Assembly: GCF_026420145.1 (NCBI RefSeq) | Contig: NZ_JAPMLV010000007.1 | Coordinates: forward strand, 62,001 to 126,000 | Reading direction: 5' to 3' | DNA: 64,000 bases | From: Enterobacter pseudoroggenkampii | GTDB taxonomy: Bacteria > Pseudomonadota > Gammaproteobacteria > Enterobacterales > Enterobacteriaceae | Part shown: piece by piece, positions 38,649-51,056 of the stretch | How the letters are laid out: every line of letters begins with the position of its first letter | Position numbering within the stretch: position 1 is the stretch's first letter | The notes under the pieces: model-generated | What the model was told of the DNA's origin: nothing | Database searches by the model: none | What the model saw: the letters and a program-made list of their open reading frames with translations, nothing else | Program-made: the position numbers and the translations under genes

Positions 38649-40979
38649 TTAGCGTTTCTTACCCATCGCTGCCGCCAGCGCATCCATCATCGCGCTGTTG
38701 CCTGCAGGCTGGGCATCACGTCCGCGCGGTTTTGCCGCTTTCGCGGCCGGACGCTGCTGCTCGCGGCCACCGCCGTTTCCGCCACGGCGCGCGTTGGTGT
38801 CACCCGGCTGCTCGTCCAGACGCATGGTCAGGGCGATACGCTTGCGCTGCAGGTCCACTTCCAGCACTTTGACCTTCACGATGTCGCCCGCTTTGACCAC
38901 GGTGTGCGGGTCTTCAACGAACTTGTCGGCAAGGGAGGAGATATGGACCAGACCGTCCTGATGCACGCCGATATCCACAAACGCGCCAAAGTTGGTGACG
39001 TTGGTCACTGCGCCTTCCAGCACCATGCCGGGCAGCAGGTCGTTCATGGTTTCCACGCCGTCAGCAAAGGTCGCCGTTTTGAACTCAGGACGCGGATCGC
39101 GGCCCGGCTTTTCCAGCTCTTTGATAATGTCGGTAACGGTTGGGACACCAAATTTGTCATCGGTGAAATCAACGGCTTTCAGATTGCGCAGAGCGCTGCT
39201 GTCGCCCATGAGATCTTTCAGCGCCTGCTGGGTGGCGGCCAGAATACGCTCCACCACAGGGTACGCTTCCGGGTGAACGGTGGAGGCATCGAGCGGGTTA
39301 TCGCCGTGGTTGATGCGGAGGAAGCCCGCGCACTGCTCAAAGGCTTTTGGCCCCAGACGGCTCACCTTCAGCAGCTGCTGACGGTTCTGGAACTGGCCGT
39401 TCTCGTCACGCCAGGCGACGATGTTCTGCGCCATCATGCGGGTTAAGCCCGCCACGCGGGTCAGCAGCGGAACGGAGGCGGTGTTCAGGTCAACGCCGAC
39501 GGCGTTAACGCAGTCTTCCACGACAGCATCCAGCTTGCGCGCCAGCTGCGTCTGGCTCACGTCGTGCTGATACTGGCCCACGCCGATGGATTTCGGGTCG
39601 ATCTTCACCAGCTCCGCCAGCGGATCCTGCAGGCGGCGAGCGATAGAGACCGCACCGCGCAGGGAAACGTCCAGGTCCGGGAACTCCTGTGCCGCCAGCT
39701 CGGATGCGGAATAGACGGATGCCCCCGCTTCGCTGACGATCACTTTCTGCGCCGTCACTTTCGGGAACTGCTTCTGCACGTCGAGGTAGAAACGCTCGGT
39801 CTCACGTGAGGCCGTACCGTTGCCGATGGCAACCAGCTCTACGTTGTATTTTTCGCACAGCGCCGCCACTACCACGGCCGCTTTCGCTGCCTGGCCAGTG
39901 TGCGGATAAATGGTATCGGTAGCCACCAGCTTGCCGGTGCCGTCAACCACAGCGACTTTTACACCGGTGCGCAGACCCGGATCGAGACCCATGGTGGCGC
40001 GCAGGCCAGCAGGGGCGGCCATCAGCAGGTCGTGCAGGTTACGGGCGAAGACGTTAATCGCTTCATCTTCGGCACGCTCGCGCACGGTGCCCATCAGCTC
40101 GGTTTCGAGGTGCATCAGCACCTTGATGCGCCAGGTCCAGCTCACCACGCCTTTGCGCCAACTGTCCGCCGGGGCGTTGTTCAGGCGCAGGCCAAGATGG
40201 TCGATGATAATCTGCTCGCAGTGGCTCTCTTTCGGCGGCTCGTCAAACTGCGGGTCGGCGTTCAGGGAGAGCTGCAGCACGCCTTCGTTGCGGCCGCGGA
40301 ACATCGCCAGCGCGCGGTGGGAAGGGGCGGTAGAGATCGGTTCGTGGTGATCGAAGTAGTCGCGGAATTTCGCGCCTTCTTCCTCTTTACCCGCGACGAC
40401 GGTAGAGACGATGTGGGCATTCTTCCACAGGTAATCACGCACTTTGGCGAGCAGGGCGGCGTCTTCGGCGAAGCGCTCCATCAGAATATAGCGCGCGCCG
40501 TCGAGGGCGGCCTTGGTATCCGCTACGCCTTTGTCGGCGTCGATGAATTTCGCCGCTTCGGTATCCGGATCGTGGGACGGTTCGTTCCACAGCAGGTCGG
40601 CCAGCGGCTCAAGACCCGCTTCAATCGCAATCTGTCCGCGCGTGCGGCGCTTCGGCTTGTACGGCAGATAGAGGTCTTCGAGTTCGGTTTTGCTCAGGGT
40701 GCCATTGATGGCGCTTTCCAGTTCGCTGGTCAGCTTGCCCTGTTCGCCGATGGACTTGAGGATCGCCTGACGACGTTCTTCCAGTTCGCGCAGATAACCG
40801 AGACGGGTTTCCAGGTTACGCAGCTGCGTGTCATCCAGACCGCCGGTGACTTCCTTACGATAGCGCGCAATAAATGGCACGGTGTTCCCTTCATCAAGCA
40901 GGCGAACGGCAGCTTCTACCTGTTCGGCTCTGGCCTGAATATCACCCGCAATAATGCGGCAGAGCGAATCTTTCATCAT
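38649..40979 (-). CDS. tex: Tex (YhgF), RNA-binding transcription accessory protein
   Basis: A 776-residue protein close to E. coli YhgF (773). In order it has an N-terminal helix-turn-helix region ([20 protein letters not shown]), a YqgF/RNase H-like domain ([23 protein letters not shown]), tandem helix-hairpin-helix motifs ([23 protein letters not shown]) and an S1 RNA-binding domain ([21 protein letters not shown]). A low-complexity Gly/Arg/Gln/Ala tail ends in [13 protein letters not shown]. Tex binds nucleic acid and acts in transcription and stress tolerance. Its exact role is not settled. It is transcribed alone. Confidence 0.97.
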   Translation of the reverse strand: MMKDSLCRIIAGDIQARAEQVEAAVRLLDEGNTVPFIARYRKEVTGGLDDTQLRNLETRLGYLRELEERRQAILKSIGEQGKLTSELESAINGTLSKTELEDLYLPYKPKRRTRGQIAIEAGLEPLADLLWNEPSHDPDTEAAKFIDADKGVADTKAALDGARYILMERFAEDAALLAKVRDYLWKNAHIVSTVVAGKEEEGAKFRDYFDHHEPISTAPSHRALAMFRGRNEGVLQLSLNADPQFDEPPKESHCEQIIIDHLGLRLNNAPADSWRKGVVSWTWRIKVLMHLETELMGTVRERAEDEAINVFARNLHDLLMAAPAGLRATMGLDPGLRTGVKVAVVDGTGKLVATDTIYPHTGQAAKAAVVVAALCEKYNVELVAIGNGTASRETERFYLDVQKQFPKVTAQKVIVSEAGASVYSASELAAQEFPDLDVSLRGAVSIARRLQDPLAELVKIDPKSIGVGQYQHDVSQTQLARKLDAVVEDCVNAVGVDLNTASVPLLTRVAGLTRMMAQNIVAWRDENGQFQNRQQLLKVSRLGPKAFEQCAGFLRINHGDNPLDASTVHPEAYPVVERILAATQQALKDLMGDSSALRNLKAVDFTDDKFGVPTVTDIIKELEKPGRDPRPEFKTATFADGVETMNDLLPGMVLEGAVTNVTNFGAFVDIGVHQDGLVHISSLADKFVEDPHTVVKAGDIVKVKVLEVDLQRKRIALTMRLDEQPGDTNARRGGNGGGREQQRPAAKAAKPRGRDAQPAGNSAMMDALAAAMGKKR

Positions 40980-41065
40980 GGCTTTATCATCTTGTGGGTC
41001 AAAAATCAGGGGATAGTTATACGGGCTGACACGGCAAAATGCCAGCCGGGGAGGGCGCTCTCGGA

Positions 41066-41539
41066 CTATTTTACGTAGACGATCTCATTGACGTACCAGC
41101 TGGCTTCGCCGGCTGGGGTCTGCACGACGGCCAGATCGCCCACTTCCTTTTTCAACAGCGCGCGAGCCATCGGCGAGTCGATGGAGATGTAATCCTTACG
41201 ACCAAAAATTTCATCGTAGCCGACAATGCGAAAGCGCAGGGTGTCACCGTCGTCGTTTTCAATCTCCACCCACGCGCCGAAGAACACTTTGCCCTCCTGC
41301 TGCGGGGAGTAATCGACAATTTTGAGATTCTCGAGGCACTTCGTCAGATAGCGAACCCGGCGGTCAATTTCGCGCAGCCGCTTTTTGTTGTACTGGTAGT
41401 CAGCGTTTTCGCTGCGATCGCCCAGGCTCGCGGCCCAGGTCACTTTTTTGGTCACCTCAGGACGCTCTTCGCGCCAGAGGTAATCCATCTCTTTTTTGAG
41501 CTTCTCATACCCTTCGCGGGTGATCAGGGGCGTTTTCAT
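41066..41539 (-). CDS. greB: GreB, transcription elongation factor
   Basis: A 157-residue factor that enters the RNA polymerase secondary channel and triggers cleavage of backtracked RNA. The N-terminal coiled coil (about residues 1-75, including [25 protein letters not shown]) carries the acidic tip residues. The C-terminal FKBP-like domain contains [24 protein letters not shown]. The start [14 protein letters not shown] (41539) matches E. coli; the frame is open further upstream without conservation. It diverges from ompR. Confidence 0.96.
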   Translation of the reverse strand: MKTPLITREGYEKLKKEMDYLWREERPEVTKKVTWAASLGDRSENADYQYNKKRLREIDRRVRYLTKCLENLKIVDYSPQQEGKVFFGAWVEIENDDGDTLRFRIVGYDEIFGRKDYISIDSPMARALLKKEVGDLAVVQTPAGEASWYVNEIVYVK

Positions 41540-41767
41540 GGTAAAGCCTTTGCTGCCGGTTTTCTGTCTTGCGCACAATACGTACCACACAGTGTAACAG
41601 ACAGGATTAATAATGATTTATGTGATGAAATGAGCAGATAAGCTGCTGTTAAATATGCTTTGTAACAATTTCGACTAGAATTTATACCAGAATTAGCTGG
41701 TCGAATACGTGCACTTTTTTAGAATACGCTGTTACAAAGACTATCCGAACCTTTGGGAGTACACACA

Positions 41768-43830
<2,063 letters not shown>

Positions 43831-43858
43831 AAAAAGGGTGGCATTCGCCACCCTTTTT
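43831..43858. terminator. ompR-envZ intrinsic terminator
   Basis: The stem AAGGGTGGC / GCCACCCTT with loop ATTC is flanked by A and T tracts. It directly follows the envZ stop and may also serve transcription arriving from pckA. Confidence 0.93.
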
Positions 43859-43859
43859 T

Positions 43860-43891
43860 GTAGGTCGGGTAAGGCGAAGCCGCCACCCGAC
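43860..43891. repeat. REP sequence (copy D), envZ-pckA junction
   Basis: GTAGGTCGGGTAAGGCGAAG, followed by the complementary arm CCGCCACCCGAC, is identical in its core to REP B2. It is followed after 14 bases by repeat copy 5 in the same order and spacing seen at the tusA-yhgN junction. Confidence 0.9.
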
Positions 43892-43905
43892 AAGATACGG
43901 TCTCT

Positions 43906-43949
43906 GCGGCCTGATGCCCTCACCCCGACCCTCTCCCACAGGGAGAGGG
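43906..43949 (-). repeat. G-run dyad repeat, copy 5 (after pckA)
   Basis: Read on the minus strand: CCCTCTCCC-TGT-GGGAGAGGG, two more G-runs, then CATCAGGCCGC. It begins seven bases after the pckA stop with the G-rich strand in pckA sense, then leads into REP copy D. There is no terminator hairpin of the copy 1/2/7 type. Confidence 0.87.
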
Positions 43950-43956
43950 GGAAGGG

Positions 43957-45576
43957 CTACAGCTTCGGACCCGCACTCACCAGCGCAGCACCCGCCGGAG
44001 TATCGGTGTACTTCTCGAAGTTCTCGATAAAGAGCTTCGCCAGCGATTCCGCTTTCTCACGCCACTGCTCTGGTGAACCGTACGTATTGCGCGGGTCGAG
44101 GATATGCGTATCCACACCCGGCAGCGACGTTGGGATCGCCAGGTCAAACATCGGCAGCGTGAAGGTTTCGGCGTCGTCCAGAGAACCATCCAGAATGGCG
44201 TCGATAATCGCGCGGGTATCTTTGATGGAGATACGTTTGCCGGTGCCGTTCCAGCCGGTGTTCACCAGGTATGCCTGCGCGCCGGATGCCTGCATGCGTT
44301 TCACCAGCACTTCAGCGTACTGCGTCGGGTGCAGCGACAGGAAGGCCGCGCCGAAGCAGGCGGAGAAGGTTGGGGTTGGCTCCGTCACGCCGCGCTCGGT
44401 GCCCGCCAGCTTGGCGGTGAAACCGGAGAGGAAGTGGTACTGCGTCTGGCTGGCCGTCAGGCGAGACACCGGAGGCAGTACGCCGAACGCATCCGCCGTC
44501 AGGAAAATAACCTTCGTGGCATGACCCGCTTTTGACACCGGCTTCACGATATTGTCGATGTGGTAGATCGGGTAAGAGACGCGGGTGTTTTCCGTTTTCG
44601 ACGCATCGTCGAAGTCGATGGAGCCGTCGGCACGCACGGTGACGTTTTCCAGCAGCGCATCGCGACGGATCGCGTGGAAGATATCCGGCTCGGCCTCTTC
44701 AGACAGGCGAATAGTCTTCGCGTAGCAGCCGCCTTCAAAGTTGAATACGCCGTCGTCATCCCAGCCGTGTTCGTCATCGCCAATCAGACGACGTTTTGGA
44801 TCGGTGGACAGAGTCGTTTTCCCGGTGCCGGACAGGCCGAAGAAGACCGCCACGTCGCCTTTTTCACCGACGTTCGCCGAGCAGTGCATGGAGGCGATGC
44901 CCCGCAGCGGCAGCAGGTAGTTCATGACCGAGAACATCCCTTTCTTCATTTCGCCGCCGTACCAGGTACCGCCGATCAGCTGGATACGCTCGGTCAGGTT
45001 GAAGGCAACAAAGTTTTCGGAGTTCAGACCCTGCTCTTTCCACTGTGGGTTGGTGCATTTCGCGCCGTTCATCACGATGAAATCAGGGGTGAAGTCCTGC
45101 AGCTCTTCGTCGGTTGGACGAATAAACATGTTTTTCACGAAATGCGCCTGCCAGGCCACTTCGGTGATAAAACGTACGGAGAGACGGGTGTCGGCGTTAG
45201 CGCCGCAGAAAGCGTCGACAATAAACAAACGCTTGCCGGAAAGTTGCTGGGTGACGAGCCCTTTCAGGTGCTGCCAGGTTTCCGGAGAGAGCGGTTTATT
45301 GTCGTTCTTCCCTTTGCCCTTGTCAGCCCACCACAGCGTATCGCGGGTGGTTTCGTCTCGGACGATATACTTATCTTTCGGCGAACGACCGGTAAAGATA
45401 CCGGTATCGACGGCGATAGCACCAAGATTCGTCAACACACCACGCTCGTATCCTTCCAGTGCTGGATTGAGCTCTTCCTGATACAGCGTATCGTAGTCGG
45501 GGTTGTAGACGATTTCCTGGACGTCGTGAATACCATAAGCCTTGAGATCTTGCGGGGTTAAACCAGTAACACGCAT
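43957..45576 (-). CDS. pckA: PckA, phosphoenolpyruvate carboxykinase (ATP)
   Basis: A 539-residue ATP-dependent carboxykinase, one residue shorter than E. coli. It turns oxaloacetate into phosphoenolpyruvate, the entry to gluconeogenesis. The P-loop [26 protein letters not shown] covers kinase-1a and kinase-2 with metal-binding aspartates. The substrate loop is [10 protein letters not shown] (residues about 65-74). The adenine-binding part is near [12 protein letters not shown]. It is convergent with envZ. A CRP-like site lies upstream, in keeping with catabolite control. Confidence 0.98.
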   Translation of the reverse strand: MRVTGLTPQDLKAYGIHDVQEIVYNPDYDTLYQEELNPALEGYERGVLTNLGAIAVDTGIFTGRSPKDKYIVRDETTRDTLWWADKGKGKNDNKPLSPETWQHLKGLVTQQLSGKRLFIVDAFCGANADTRLSVRFITEVAWQAHFVKNMFIRPTDEELQDFTPDFIVMNGAKCTNPQWKEQGLNSENFVAFNLTERIQLIGGTWYGGEMKKGMFSVMNYLLPLRGIASMHCSANVGEKGDVAVFFGLSGTGKTTLSTDPKRRLIGDDEHGWDDDGVFNFEGGCYAKTIRLSEEAEPDIFHAIRRDALLENVTVRADGSIDFDDASKTENTRVSYPIYHIDNIVKPVSKAGHATKVIFLTADAFGVLPPVSRLTASQTQYHFLSGFTAKLAGTERGVTEPTPTFSACFGAAFLSLHPTQYAEVLVKRMQASGAQAYLVNTGWNGTGKRISIKDTRAIIDAILDGSLDDAETFTLPMFDLAIPTSLPGVDTHILDPRNTYGSPEQWREKAESLAKLFIENFEKYTDTPAGAALVSAGPKL

Positions 45577-45797
45577 ATCACTGCTCCTTAGCCAATATGT
45601 ACTGCCTGAAATTGTAGGGTTTTTCTGGGGTTGTTTACCGCGACGGGGCTCATAGATTCATGCATCTGGACAAAACCCTTACTAACGGAAAACGCTGCGA
45701 CTCCAGTCACAGCGCAGGCGGATTATCGCAGGAATCGCTTTTTGGGTGGGGAAAATGTTCCGAAAAGGTTAAAGACTGGTGATTTTATCGGAAGGAA

Positions 45798-45813
45798 TGT
45801 GAATGTAATCGCA
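45798..45813. promoter_or_regulatory. Putative CRP site upstream of pckA
   Basis: TGTGAATGTAATCGCA matches TGTGA-N6-TCACA with one mismatch. It lies about 220 bp upstream of the pckA start, which is distant for a simple promoter, so a long leader or an additional promoter would be needed. Confidence 0.5.
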
Positions 45814-45877
45814 TACACGTAAGAAAATTACGTAAGAGTTACATAGGGAAAACGATTCAGCTTGGGCGGAGTTTTTA

Positions 45878-45928
45878 CCCCTCACCCCAGCCCTCTCCTC
45901 AAAGGGGAGAGGGTTATAGGGTGAGGGG
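45878..45928. repeat. G-run dyad repeat, copy 6 (extended palindrome, after hslO)
   Basis: This copy is a nearly complete palindrome. CCCCTCACCCC and CCCTCTCC are mirrored by GGGGAGAGGG and GGGTGAGGGG around TCAAA. It looks like two of the simple units joined head to head. It lies eight bases from the hslO stop. Confidence 0.85.
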
Positions 45929-45936
45929 AAAGAGGT

Positions 45937-46815
45937 TTAGTGAACCTGTGGATCTGCCGGGGAGGCGTTATTGCGGATCTCAGCGATATCCATTGAATTG
46001 AACACATAGTGCGTACCGCAGTAGTCACAGTGCATATCAATTTCACCGTCTTCCGCCATGATGCTGTCGATCTCTTCATCCGGGAGGGTTTTCAGTGCGC
46101 CAGCGCAGCGTTCGCGGGAGCAGGTGCACTTAAATTCCACGGACTGCGGGTCGTAAACGGTCACTTCTTCTTCGTGGTACAGACGCCACAGCACGTCAGT
46201 CGCTGACAGGTTGAACAACTCTTCCGCTTTGATGGTTTCTGTCAGCGTCGCCAGGTGCTCAAAGTCATTGGTCTGTGCGTCCTGCGCAGGCAGAACCTGC
46301 AGCAGCATACCGCCCGCAGCAGGCTGACCGTCCACTTCACCGGTGCGGATGAACAGACGCGTCGGCAGCTGTTCAGAACGCATGAAGTAATCTTCCAGGC
46401 AGGCCGCCAGGGTATCGCCTTCCAGACCCACCACGCCCTGATAGCGCTCACCTTCCTCAGGGGAGATGGTGATCACCAGGTAGCCATTACCCACCAGCGT
46501 TTTGAGGTCTGCATTTTCAGGCACGTCGCCCTGAACGCGCGCGACGCCGCGCATCTGCTGCTGGTTATTGCCGTTAATGACCGCCAGCGTCATCGGGCCG
46601 TCACCCTGCAGCTGCACGGTGATATCACCGGCAAACTTAAGCGTCGCCGTCAGCAGGCTGGTGGCAACCAGCAGTTCGCCCAACAGGGTCTTCACCGGCA
46701 GCGGGTAGTTGTGGTTTTCCAGAATCTGTTTCCAGGTTTCAGATACGGTGACCAGCTCGCCGCGCACGGCGAATTGTTCAAACAGATAGCGGTGTAATTG
46801 GTCGTGTTGGGCCAT
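45937..46815 (-). CDS. hslO: HslO (Hsp33), redox-regulated chaperone
   Basis: A 292-residue chaperone that unfolds and becomes active when its zinc-binding cysteines are oxidised, as under hypochlorite stress. The zinc site is CTC (in [11 protein letters not shown]) and CDYC (in [13 protein letters not shown]) near the C-terminus. The N-terminal domain holds [26 protein letters not shown]. The start [15 protein letters not shown] (46815) gives the E. coli length. It is the third gene of yrfG-hslR-hslO on the minus strand. Confidence 0.97.
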   Translation of the reverse strand: MAQHDQLHRYLFEQFAVRGELVTVSETWKQILENHNYPLPVKTLLGELLVATSLLTATLKFAGDITVQLQGDGPMTLAVINGNNQQQMRGVARVQGDVPENADLKTLVGNGYLVITISPEEGERYQGVVGLEGDTLAACLEDYFMRSEQLPTRLFIRTGEVDGQPAAGGMLLQVLPAQDAQTNDFEHLATLTETIKAEELFNLSATDVLWRLYHEEEVTVYDPQSVEFKCTCSRERCAGALKTLPDEEIDSIMAEDGEIDMHCDYCGTHYVFNSMDIAEIRNNASPADPQVH

Positions 46816-46838
46816 TTTCATCTCTCGTGCGGGTGAGG

Positions 46839-47240
46839 TTATTCAGTCTCACCGTGTTTAAATTTCATCAGGTCGCGGCGCTCTTTTTTATCCGGTCGCC
46901 GGTCCGGGTGAGGCATCGTCAGCGCGTTCATTTTGCGCGCCAGAGCGGTCTTCTCGCGCTTTTCAATGCTCTCCGCCGTCTCTTCATAAAGCAGTACGGC
47001 TTCCGTTGCGGGTCGACGTTGTTCGGTAATGGCTTTAATCACGACCGTACGTTCATCGTTGCCCTGACGCAGCGTTAAGGTGGCATTCAGCTCAACCAGC
47101 TTGCTCGGTTTGCTGCGCTGGCCGTTGTAATGCACTTTTCCGCCGTCAACCATCTCGCGGGCAAGGGCGCGCGTTTTATAAAAACGCGCCGCCCACAGCC
47201 ATTTATCCAGTCTTACCCCGTCAGAGGGTTTTTCTTTCAT
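46839..47240 (-). CDS. hslR: HslR (Hsp15), ribosome-associated heat shock protein
   Basis: A 133-residue S4-domain RNA-binding protein. It binds free 50S subunits that carry a nascent chain and helps rescue stalled ribosomes. The S4 region is [38 protein letters not shown] (residues about 9-46). The tail is very basic ([22 protein letters not shown]). It overlaps yrfG by four bases and precedes hslO by 23 bp, so the three genes are probably one operon. Confidence 0.96.
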   Translation of the reverse strand: MKEKPSDGVRLDKWLWAARFYKTRALAREMVDGGKVHYNGQRSKPSKLVELNATLTLRQGNDERTVVIKAITEQRRPATEAVLLYEETAESIEKREKTALARKMNALTMPHPDRRPDKKERRDLMKFKHGETE

Positions 47241-47920
47241 GGCGTCTCCTTCACGGTCAGTGAGGGGATCATCTGGCGATAGTCGTTCAGTCCAGGGTGG
47301 CGCAGATAGCTTTTTTCAGCCAGGCCAGAGTCAGGATTGGTAACGCCCAAACAGTAGCGGATGCCAAACTTTGCCGCGGAATCCAGAATGGGCTCGCTGT
47401 CATCAATGAACAGCGTACGTTCTGGCTGCAAACCCGTCTCTTCCTTCACCGCATGCCACAACCGCTGATCCTCTTTCGGATAACCAAATGTGTGGGTGGA
47501 AAGTAATAAATCAAGGTGCGACGCCAGACCCGTATGCTCCAGCTTCACCGCCAGATTATGTGGATGCGCGTTGGTCAGTAAAATACGGCGCTTGCCGCTT
47601 GCTTTCAGCGCATCCAGGAACGGAACCGTATCCTCGCGCAATACGGCGCGTGGACCCTGGGCGGTGGTCATGGCACAAATATCCAGACCGAGGCGATCGC
47701 TCCAGTAGTCAAGACAGTACCAGTTTAGCGTATGTTGGACCGCGCTATATTGCGAACGAATGAATGCCTGCGCTTCTGCCGGGGAGATCCCCTGCTGCTC
47801 GCCATAGGTTTCAGGAACCAGCGTTTGCCAGAAATAGTTATCAAAGGCGAGATCGAGCAGCGTGCCGTCCATATCCAGCAGAACGGTATCAACCTCCTGC
47901 CAGGCGATATCAAGGTGCAT
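47237..47920 (-). CDS. yrfG: YrfG, GMP/IMP nucleotidase (HAD family)
   Basis: A 227-residue HAD-like hydrolase. In E. coli YrfG dephosphorylates purine monophosphates. The nucleophile motif is DTVLLDMDGTLLD, motif II is ILLTNAHPHN, and the acidic motif is LFIDDSEPILDSA. I chose the start MHLDIAWQEVDTVL (47920). The frame is open fifteen codons further, but that part lacks conservation. It is the first gene of yrfG-hslR-hslO, 67 bp downstream of the end of igaA on the same strand. Confidence 0.94.
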   Translation of the reverse strand: MHLDIAWQEVDTVLLDMDGTLLDLAFDNYFWQTLVPETYGEQQGISPAEAQAFIRSQYSAVQHTLNWYCLDYWSDRLGLDICAMTTAQGPRAVLREDTVPFLDALKASGKRRILLTNAHPHNLAVKLEHTGLASHLDLLLSTHTFGYPKEDQRLWHAVKEETGLQPERTLFIDDSEPILDSAAKFGIRYCLGVTNPDSGLAEKSYLRHPGLNDYRQMIPSLTVKETP

Positions 47921-47987
47921 AAGGGGGAACTCCAGCCAGAAGAAACGTGCGCGACAGGGTAGCACATCTTGCCGCGCAACAACGTTA

Positions 47988-50123
47988 TCAGATCAGGCTC
48001 TCAGACGAGGGGATCAGCTTAGGATTGAGGCAGTTTTCATAATACTGCTGGATGTCGGCAAGCCGGGTGCGCGAGCGCTGGTAGCGGCGCAGGGCCATAA
48101 AACCGTTCCAGAAAATGGCAATCAGCATCGCGGTCATCAGCAAAGAGGTGCCAACGTAACGCCATAAACCTGCGCTATCCGGCATCCGGTGCAGGCCGAT
48201 ATGGCGAGTGCCGTTGGCATCGGTGTAGAGGCTTGTGACAATCCCTTCGGCGCTGAACGGCGTTTGCATCAGCATCTGTGCCAGGCGCTGGAATTGGCTC
48301 CACTGCTCCTGCGCCGGGTAGTCATAAAGCGCAACCTGCGGGTAAGGCTGATCGACCAGGTCGCTGCCTTCATCGCTGACAATCACAAACCCGCCCGGTG
48401 CCGGGCTGTTCAGCGCCTGAGCCGCACGGGTGGTCTCGCGCATCATGAACGGCGAGGTGGAGGTGGCGACCAGGTTATCCAGCGATTCAGCGCTCACCGG
48501 ACGCAGCAGCACGTTAACACCGTCCAGTCGTCCCGCTTCGGCGCGTTTCACCAGCGAGTCCCAGTCTTTACTGTTACCCAGGTTTACCAGGGCGTTTTTA
48601 AGACGTATGCACTCATCCTGAGAGGAGCATAAATCCTGCGTTTTCAGGACGATGTCACCAAAATCATCCAGCAGAACCATGCCTGATTTTTGAATGGCCG
48701 AGCGCAGCGCGGGACTGACGCGCGAGTCATCGTCCGTTTTCGGGTGCAGCTGGCGGTTCACCGTCTGGGTAAGGGCCGTGGCTTTATTCACCACTTCGGA
48801 TTCCGGCAGCGGCAGCGGCGGCGCGTCGTTCCAGATAATTTGCGAGCAGTCGAACGGCATAAACGGCGAATTCTGGCGGGTGTTCCACGCCCCCGGGGTG
48901 TGAATATTACACATCCCGGTACCCTTCAGGCGCAGCGTGTCCCCCACGCGCACACCGGCTTCATCCAGCTTGTTGACGCTGGTCGCTTCGATGGTTTGCG
49001 CCCCTTTGATCCACGACAGGGTGAATTTGATGGGCATATCCAGCGGCACGAAAAGCAGAAGCATGACTAAGACCAGCGCCGCGCCTCCGGCAATGACCGT
49101 GCTGCGAAGCCAGTGCTGAAGCGGGAAATTTTTCACTTCATCATGCAGGGACAAGAAGCGCCCCTGACGCACAACGTGTCGGTCAAGGTAGATATCAATA
49201 TCCGTTTTCTGACCCAGGTCCTGCGCAATCCACGGTTGCCAGTGGCGCGGGTAGATCAGATCGATAATACCGAGCGAAATATTATTGAGATGTTCCTGAT
49301 CGTTTTCACCGAACAGGCCCCAGCGCTTTGGCGTACCGCGCAGGCAGTGGATCTCACGCAACGAGGTTTTGGCCGGTGGGGCAAAGAGACCCCAAAGCCC
49401 GGCCGCCAGCAGCAGCACCGCGCCTCCCGCCAGCCAGGGGACAAACACATCCGGCGTCAGCAGGCAGACAAAAAAGAGCAGGAAGGCGGAGACGATCAGA
49501 AGCGCTTCACGAATGCCGTCCGGGCGGCTCAGGGCGTACTCTTCATGCGTCTCCTGGCGAATATTCAGCAGTTCGATCTGCTCAGTCTCTTCGCCACGAA
49601 TGGAAGCCTGCGTTGAACTCGCACGCTCCAGCGCAAAACGCGGGGCTTCCTGAAGATATTCATTCAGCGTGTGGCCGTTAAGCGAGATAACCAGGGGCAA
49701 CGAATCGGTGTGAATCAGCTCAACGCTGTTTTCGTCATTAATGTATTGCTCCCAGGATGGAGGGAGATGCACTTCGACGGAATCCAGGTAATAGCGCCAT
49801 TTGTTGGGGTCATCAGTGGTGATGCCATAGCGCGTGATGGAGCGCGTCACGCAGAGCACGGTATCACTTTGCGCATTGAGCTTTAGCGCGACGGGTGCGG
49901 CGGTAGCTCCCGTTGGCCCAGGCGTGAGCTGAGAACGGTTCAGGATTTCGAGATAGTTTTCAACTGCATCGCGCTCGTCTTGCGTGAGTTTACGCGTGGT
50001 CGCGCCCGCAAATGCATTTAAAAAGGGCAGACGATAACGGCGCTGTACGCGGCGCCTGTACATCCACCCTGCAACCAATGCGCCGGCCAGCATAGCAGCG
50101 AGAACAATCAAAATGGTGCTCAT
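47988..50123 (-). CDS. igaA: IgaA (YrfF), inner membrane inhibitor of the Rcs stress system
   Basis: A 711-residue multipass inner membrane protein matching the family length. Hydrophobic segments lie at residues about 1-20, around 205-245, near 340-360 and near 655. There is a large periplasmic part with cysteines (GMCNIHTPGAWN, MPFDCSQIIW, DLCSSQDECIRL) that form disulfides in the family. IgaA holds the Rcs phosphorelay off by contacting RcsD, and is essential in Salmonella when Rcs is intact. RcsF triggers its release. It diverges from nudE. Confidence 0.96.
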   Translation of the reverse strand: MSTILIVLAAMLAGALVAGWMYRRRVQRRYRLPFLNAFAGATTRKLTQDERDAVENYLEILNRSQLTPGPTGATAAPVALKLNAQSDTVLCVTRSITRYGITTDDPNKWRYYLDSVEVHLPPSWEQYINDENSVELIHTDSLPLVISLNGHTLNEYLQEAPRFALERASSTQASIRGEETEQIELLNIRQETHEEYALSRPDGIREALLIVSAFLLFFVCLLTPDVFVPWLAGGAVLLLAAGLWGLFAPPAKTSLREIHCLRGTPKRWGLFGENDQEHLNNISLGIIDLIYPRHWQPWIAQDLGQKTDIDIYLDRHVVRQGRFLSLHDEVKNFPLQHWLRSTVIAGGAALVLVMLLLFVPLDMPIKFTLSWIKGAQTIEATSVNKLDEAGVRVGDTLRLKGTGMCNIHTPGAWNTRQNSPFMPFDCSQIIWNDAPPLPLPESEVVNKATALTQTVNRQLHPKTDDDSRVSPALRSAIQKSGMVLLDDFGDIVLKTQDLCSSQDECIRLKNALVNLGNSKDWDSLVKRAEAGRLDGVNVLLRPVSAESLDNLVATSTSPFMMRETTRAAQALNSPAPGGFVIVSDEGSDLVDQPYPQVALYDYPAQEQWSQFQRLAQMLMQTPFSAEGIVTSLYTDANGTRHIGLHRMPDSAGLWRYVGTSLLMTAMLIAIFWNGFMALRRYQRSRTRLADIQQYYENCLNPKLIPSSESLI

Positions 50124-50444
50124 GCTTTCCCCATCTTACTTATCTTACAGGTGTAGTCAGTAGCACCTTTACATTGAATGAGTGTCTGTGGTTGGCTATC
50201 GGCAAGTATGGAGTCGAACTTGAGCATTCTGAAGCGCATCCCAGTGACCGGTGATGATAGCAAAGCCTGTTATGGCGCGATATCAGCAAATTCCTGGAAA
50301 CATTTCAACCTCTTGACATTTGTTTTGAATTGAGGATTGATTCCTGCTACGTTGCACAAATGTAAATACAGAACAATTGACATTGCCGAAACCGTGCGGC
50401 GTATCGCACAATAACCCCAGTTCTCACTGCTAAGACCCATCACG
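50124..50444. promoter_or_regulatory. igaA-nudE divergent intergenic region (321 bp, no gene)
   Basis: This AT-rich spacer holds promoters for both genes. TTGACA occurs at 50313 and 50377 on the plus strand, facing nudE, but neither has a convincing -10 at 17 bp. No repeat copy or RNA gene was recognised. Confidence 0.5.
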
Positions 50445-51005
50445 ATGAGCAAACCACTACAAAAACCCACCATTCTGAATGTTGAAACTGTCGCCAAATC
50501 GCGGCTGTTTAATGTTGAAAGTGTGGACCTGGAGTTCAGCAACGGTGTGCGTCGCGTTTATGAACGTATGCGCCCCTCGTCGCGCGAAGCGGTGATGATT
50601 ATTCCCATTATCGACGATCATCTGATTTTGATCCGCGAATACGCTGTGGGCACGGAATCTTACGAGCTTGGGTTCTCGAAAGGGCTTATCGATCCGGGTG
50701 AAACCGTCTTTGAAGCGGCCAACCGCGAGCTGAAAGAAGAGGTCGGCTTCGGGGCGAATGAGCTTTCATTCCTGAAAAAACTGAGCATGGCGCCGTCCTA
50801 TTTTTCCAGCAAAATGAATATTGTGGTCGCTGAAGATCTCTATCCTGAATCGCTGGAAGGGGATGAGCCGGAGCCGCTGCCGCAGGTTCGCTGGCCGCTG
50901 GCGCACCTGATGGATCTGCTGGAAGACCCTGACTTTAACGAGGCTCGTAACGTGAGCGCGCTGTTCCTGGTACGGGAGTGGCTGAAGGGGCAGGGGCGAC
51001 TGTAG
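50445..51005 (+). CDS. nudE: NudE, ADP-sugar/NADH pyrophosphatase (Nudix)
   Basis: A 186-residue Nudix hydrolase that cleaves ADP-ribose, NADH and diadenosine polyphosphates. The Nudix box is GLIDPGETVFEAANRELKEEVGFG, with the metal-binding RELKEE helix intact. Length matches E. coli NudE (186). The start MSKPLQKPTILNV is preceded by a weak ribosome site. It is transcribed alone and ends near a REP and a terminator facing mrcA. Confidence 0.95.
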   Translation: MSKPLQKPTILNVETVAKSRLFNVESVDLEFSNGVRRVYERMRPSSREAVMIIPIIDDHLILIREYAVGTESYELGFSKGLIDPGETVFEAANRELKEEVGFGANELSFLKKLSMAPSYFSSKMNIVVAEDLYPESLEGDEPEPLPQVRWPLAHLMDLLEDPDFNEARNVSALFLVREWLKGQGRL

Positions 51006-51016
51006 GCCATAAAAAA

Positions 51017-51048
51017 GCCGGGTGGCGGCTTCGCCTTACCCGGCCTAC
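51017..51048. repeat. REP sequence (copy E), nudE-mrcA junction
   Basis: GCCGGGTGGCGGCTTCGCCT and the following TTACCCGGCCTAC are the inverse of REP copy A. It starts 11 bases after the nudE stop, between the convergent nudE and mrcA. Confidence 0.9.
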
Positions 51049-51056
51049 GATGCTTT

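Larger units (their letters stand above)
45577..45936. other. pckA-hslO intergenic region (360 bp, no gene)
   Basis: This stretch holds the pckA promoter region, a CRP-like site and repeat copy 6. A short open frame at 45631-45822 has no recognisable protein features. E. coli, as I recall, has yhgE (a roughly 570-residue membrane protein) between hslO and pckA. No remnant of it is visible. Confidence 0.75.

Noticed and set aside
39900..41078. A 392-codon open frame on the plus strand antisense to tex
   Set aside because: It mirrors the codons of a strongly conserved gene in GC-rich DNA, has no recognisable domain and no ribosome site, and its residues are biased to R, H, Q and F as expected from a reversed frame.
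45631..45822. A 63-codon open frame upstream of pckA
   Set aside because: It has no recognisable features, and the stretch also contains the CRP-like site and probable promoter DNA.
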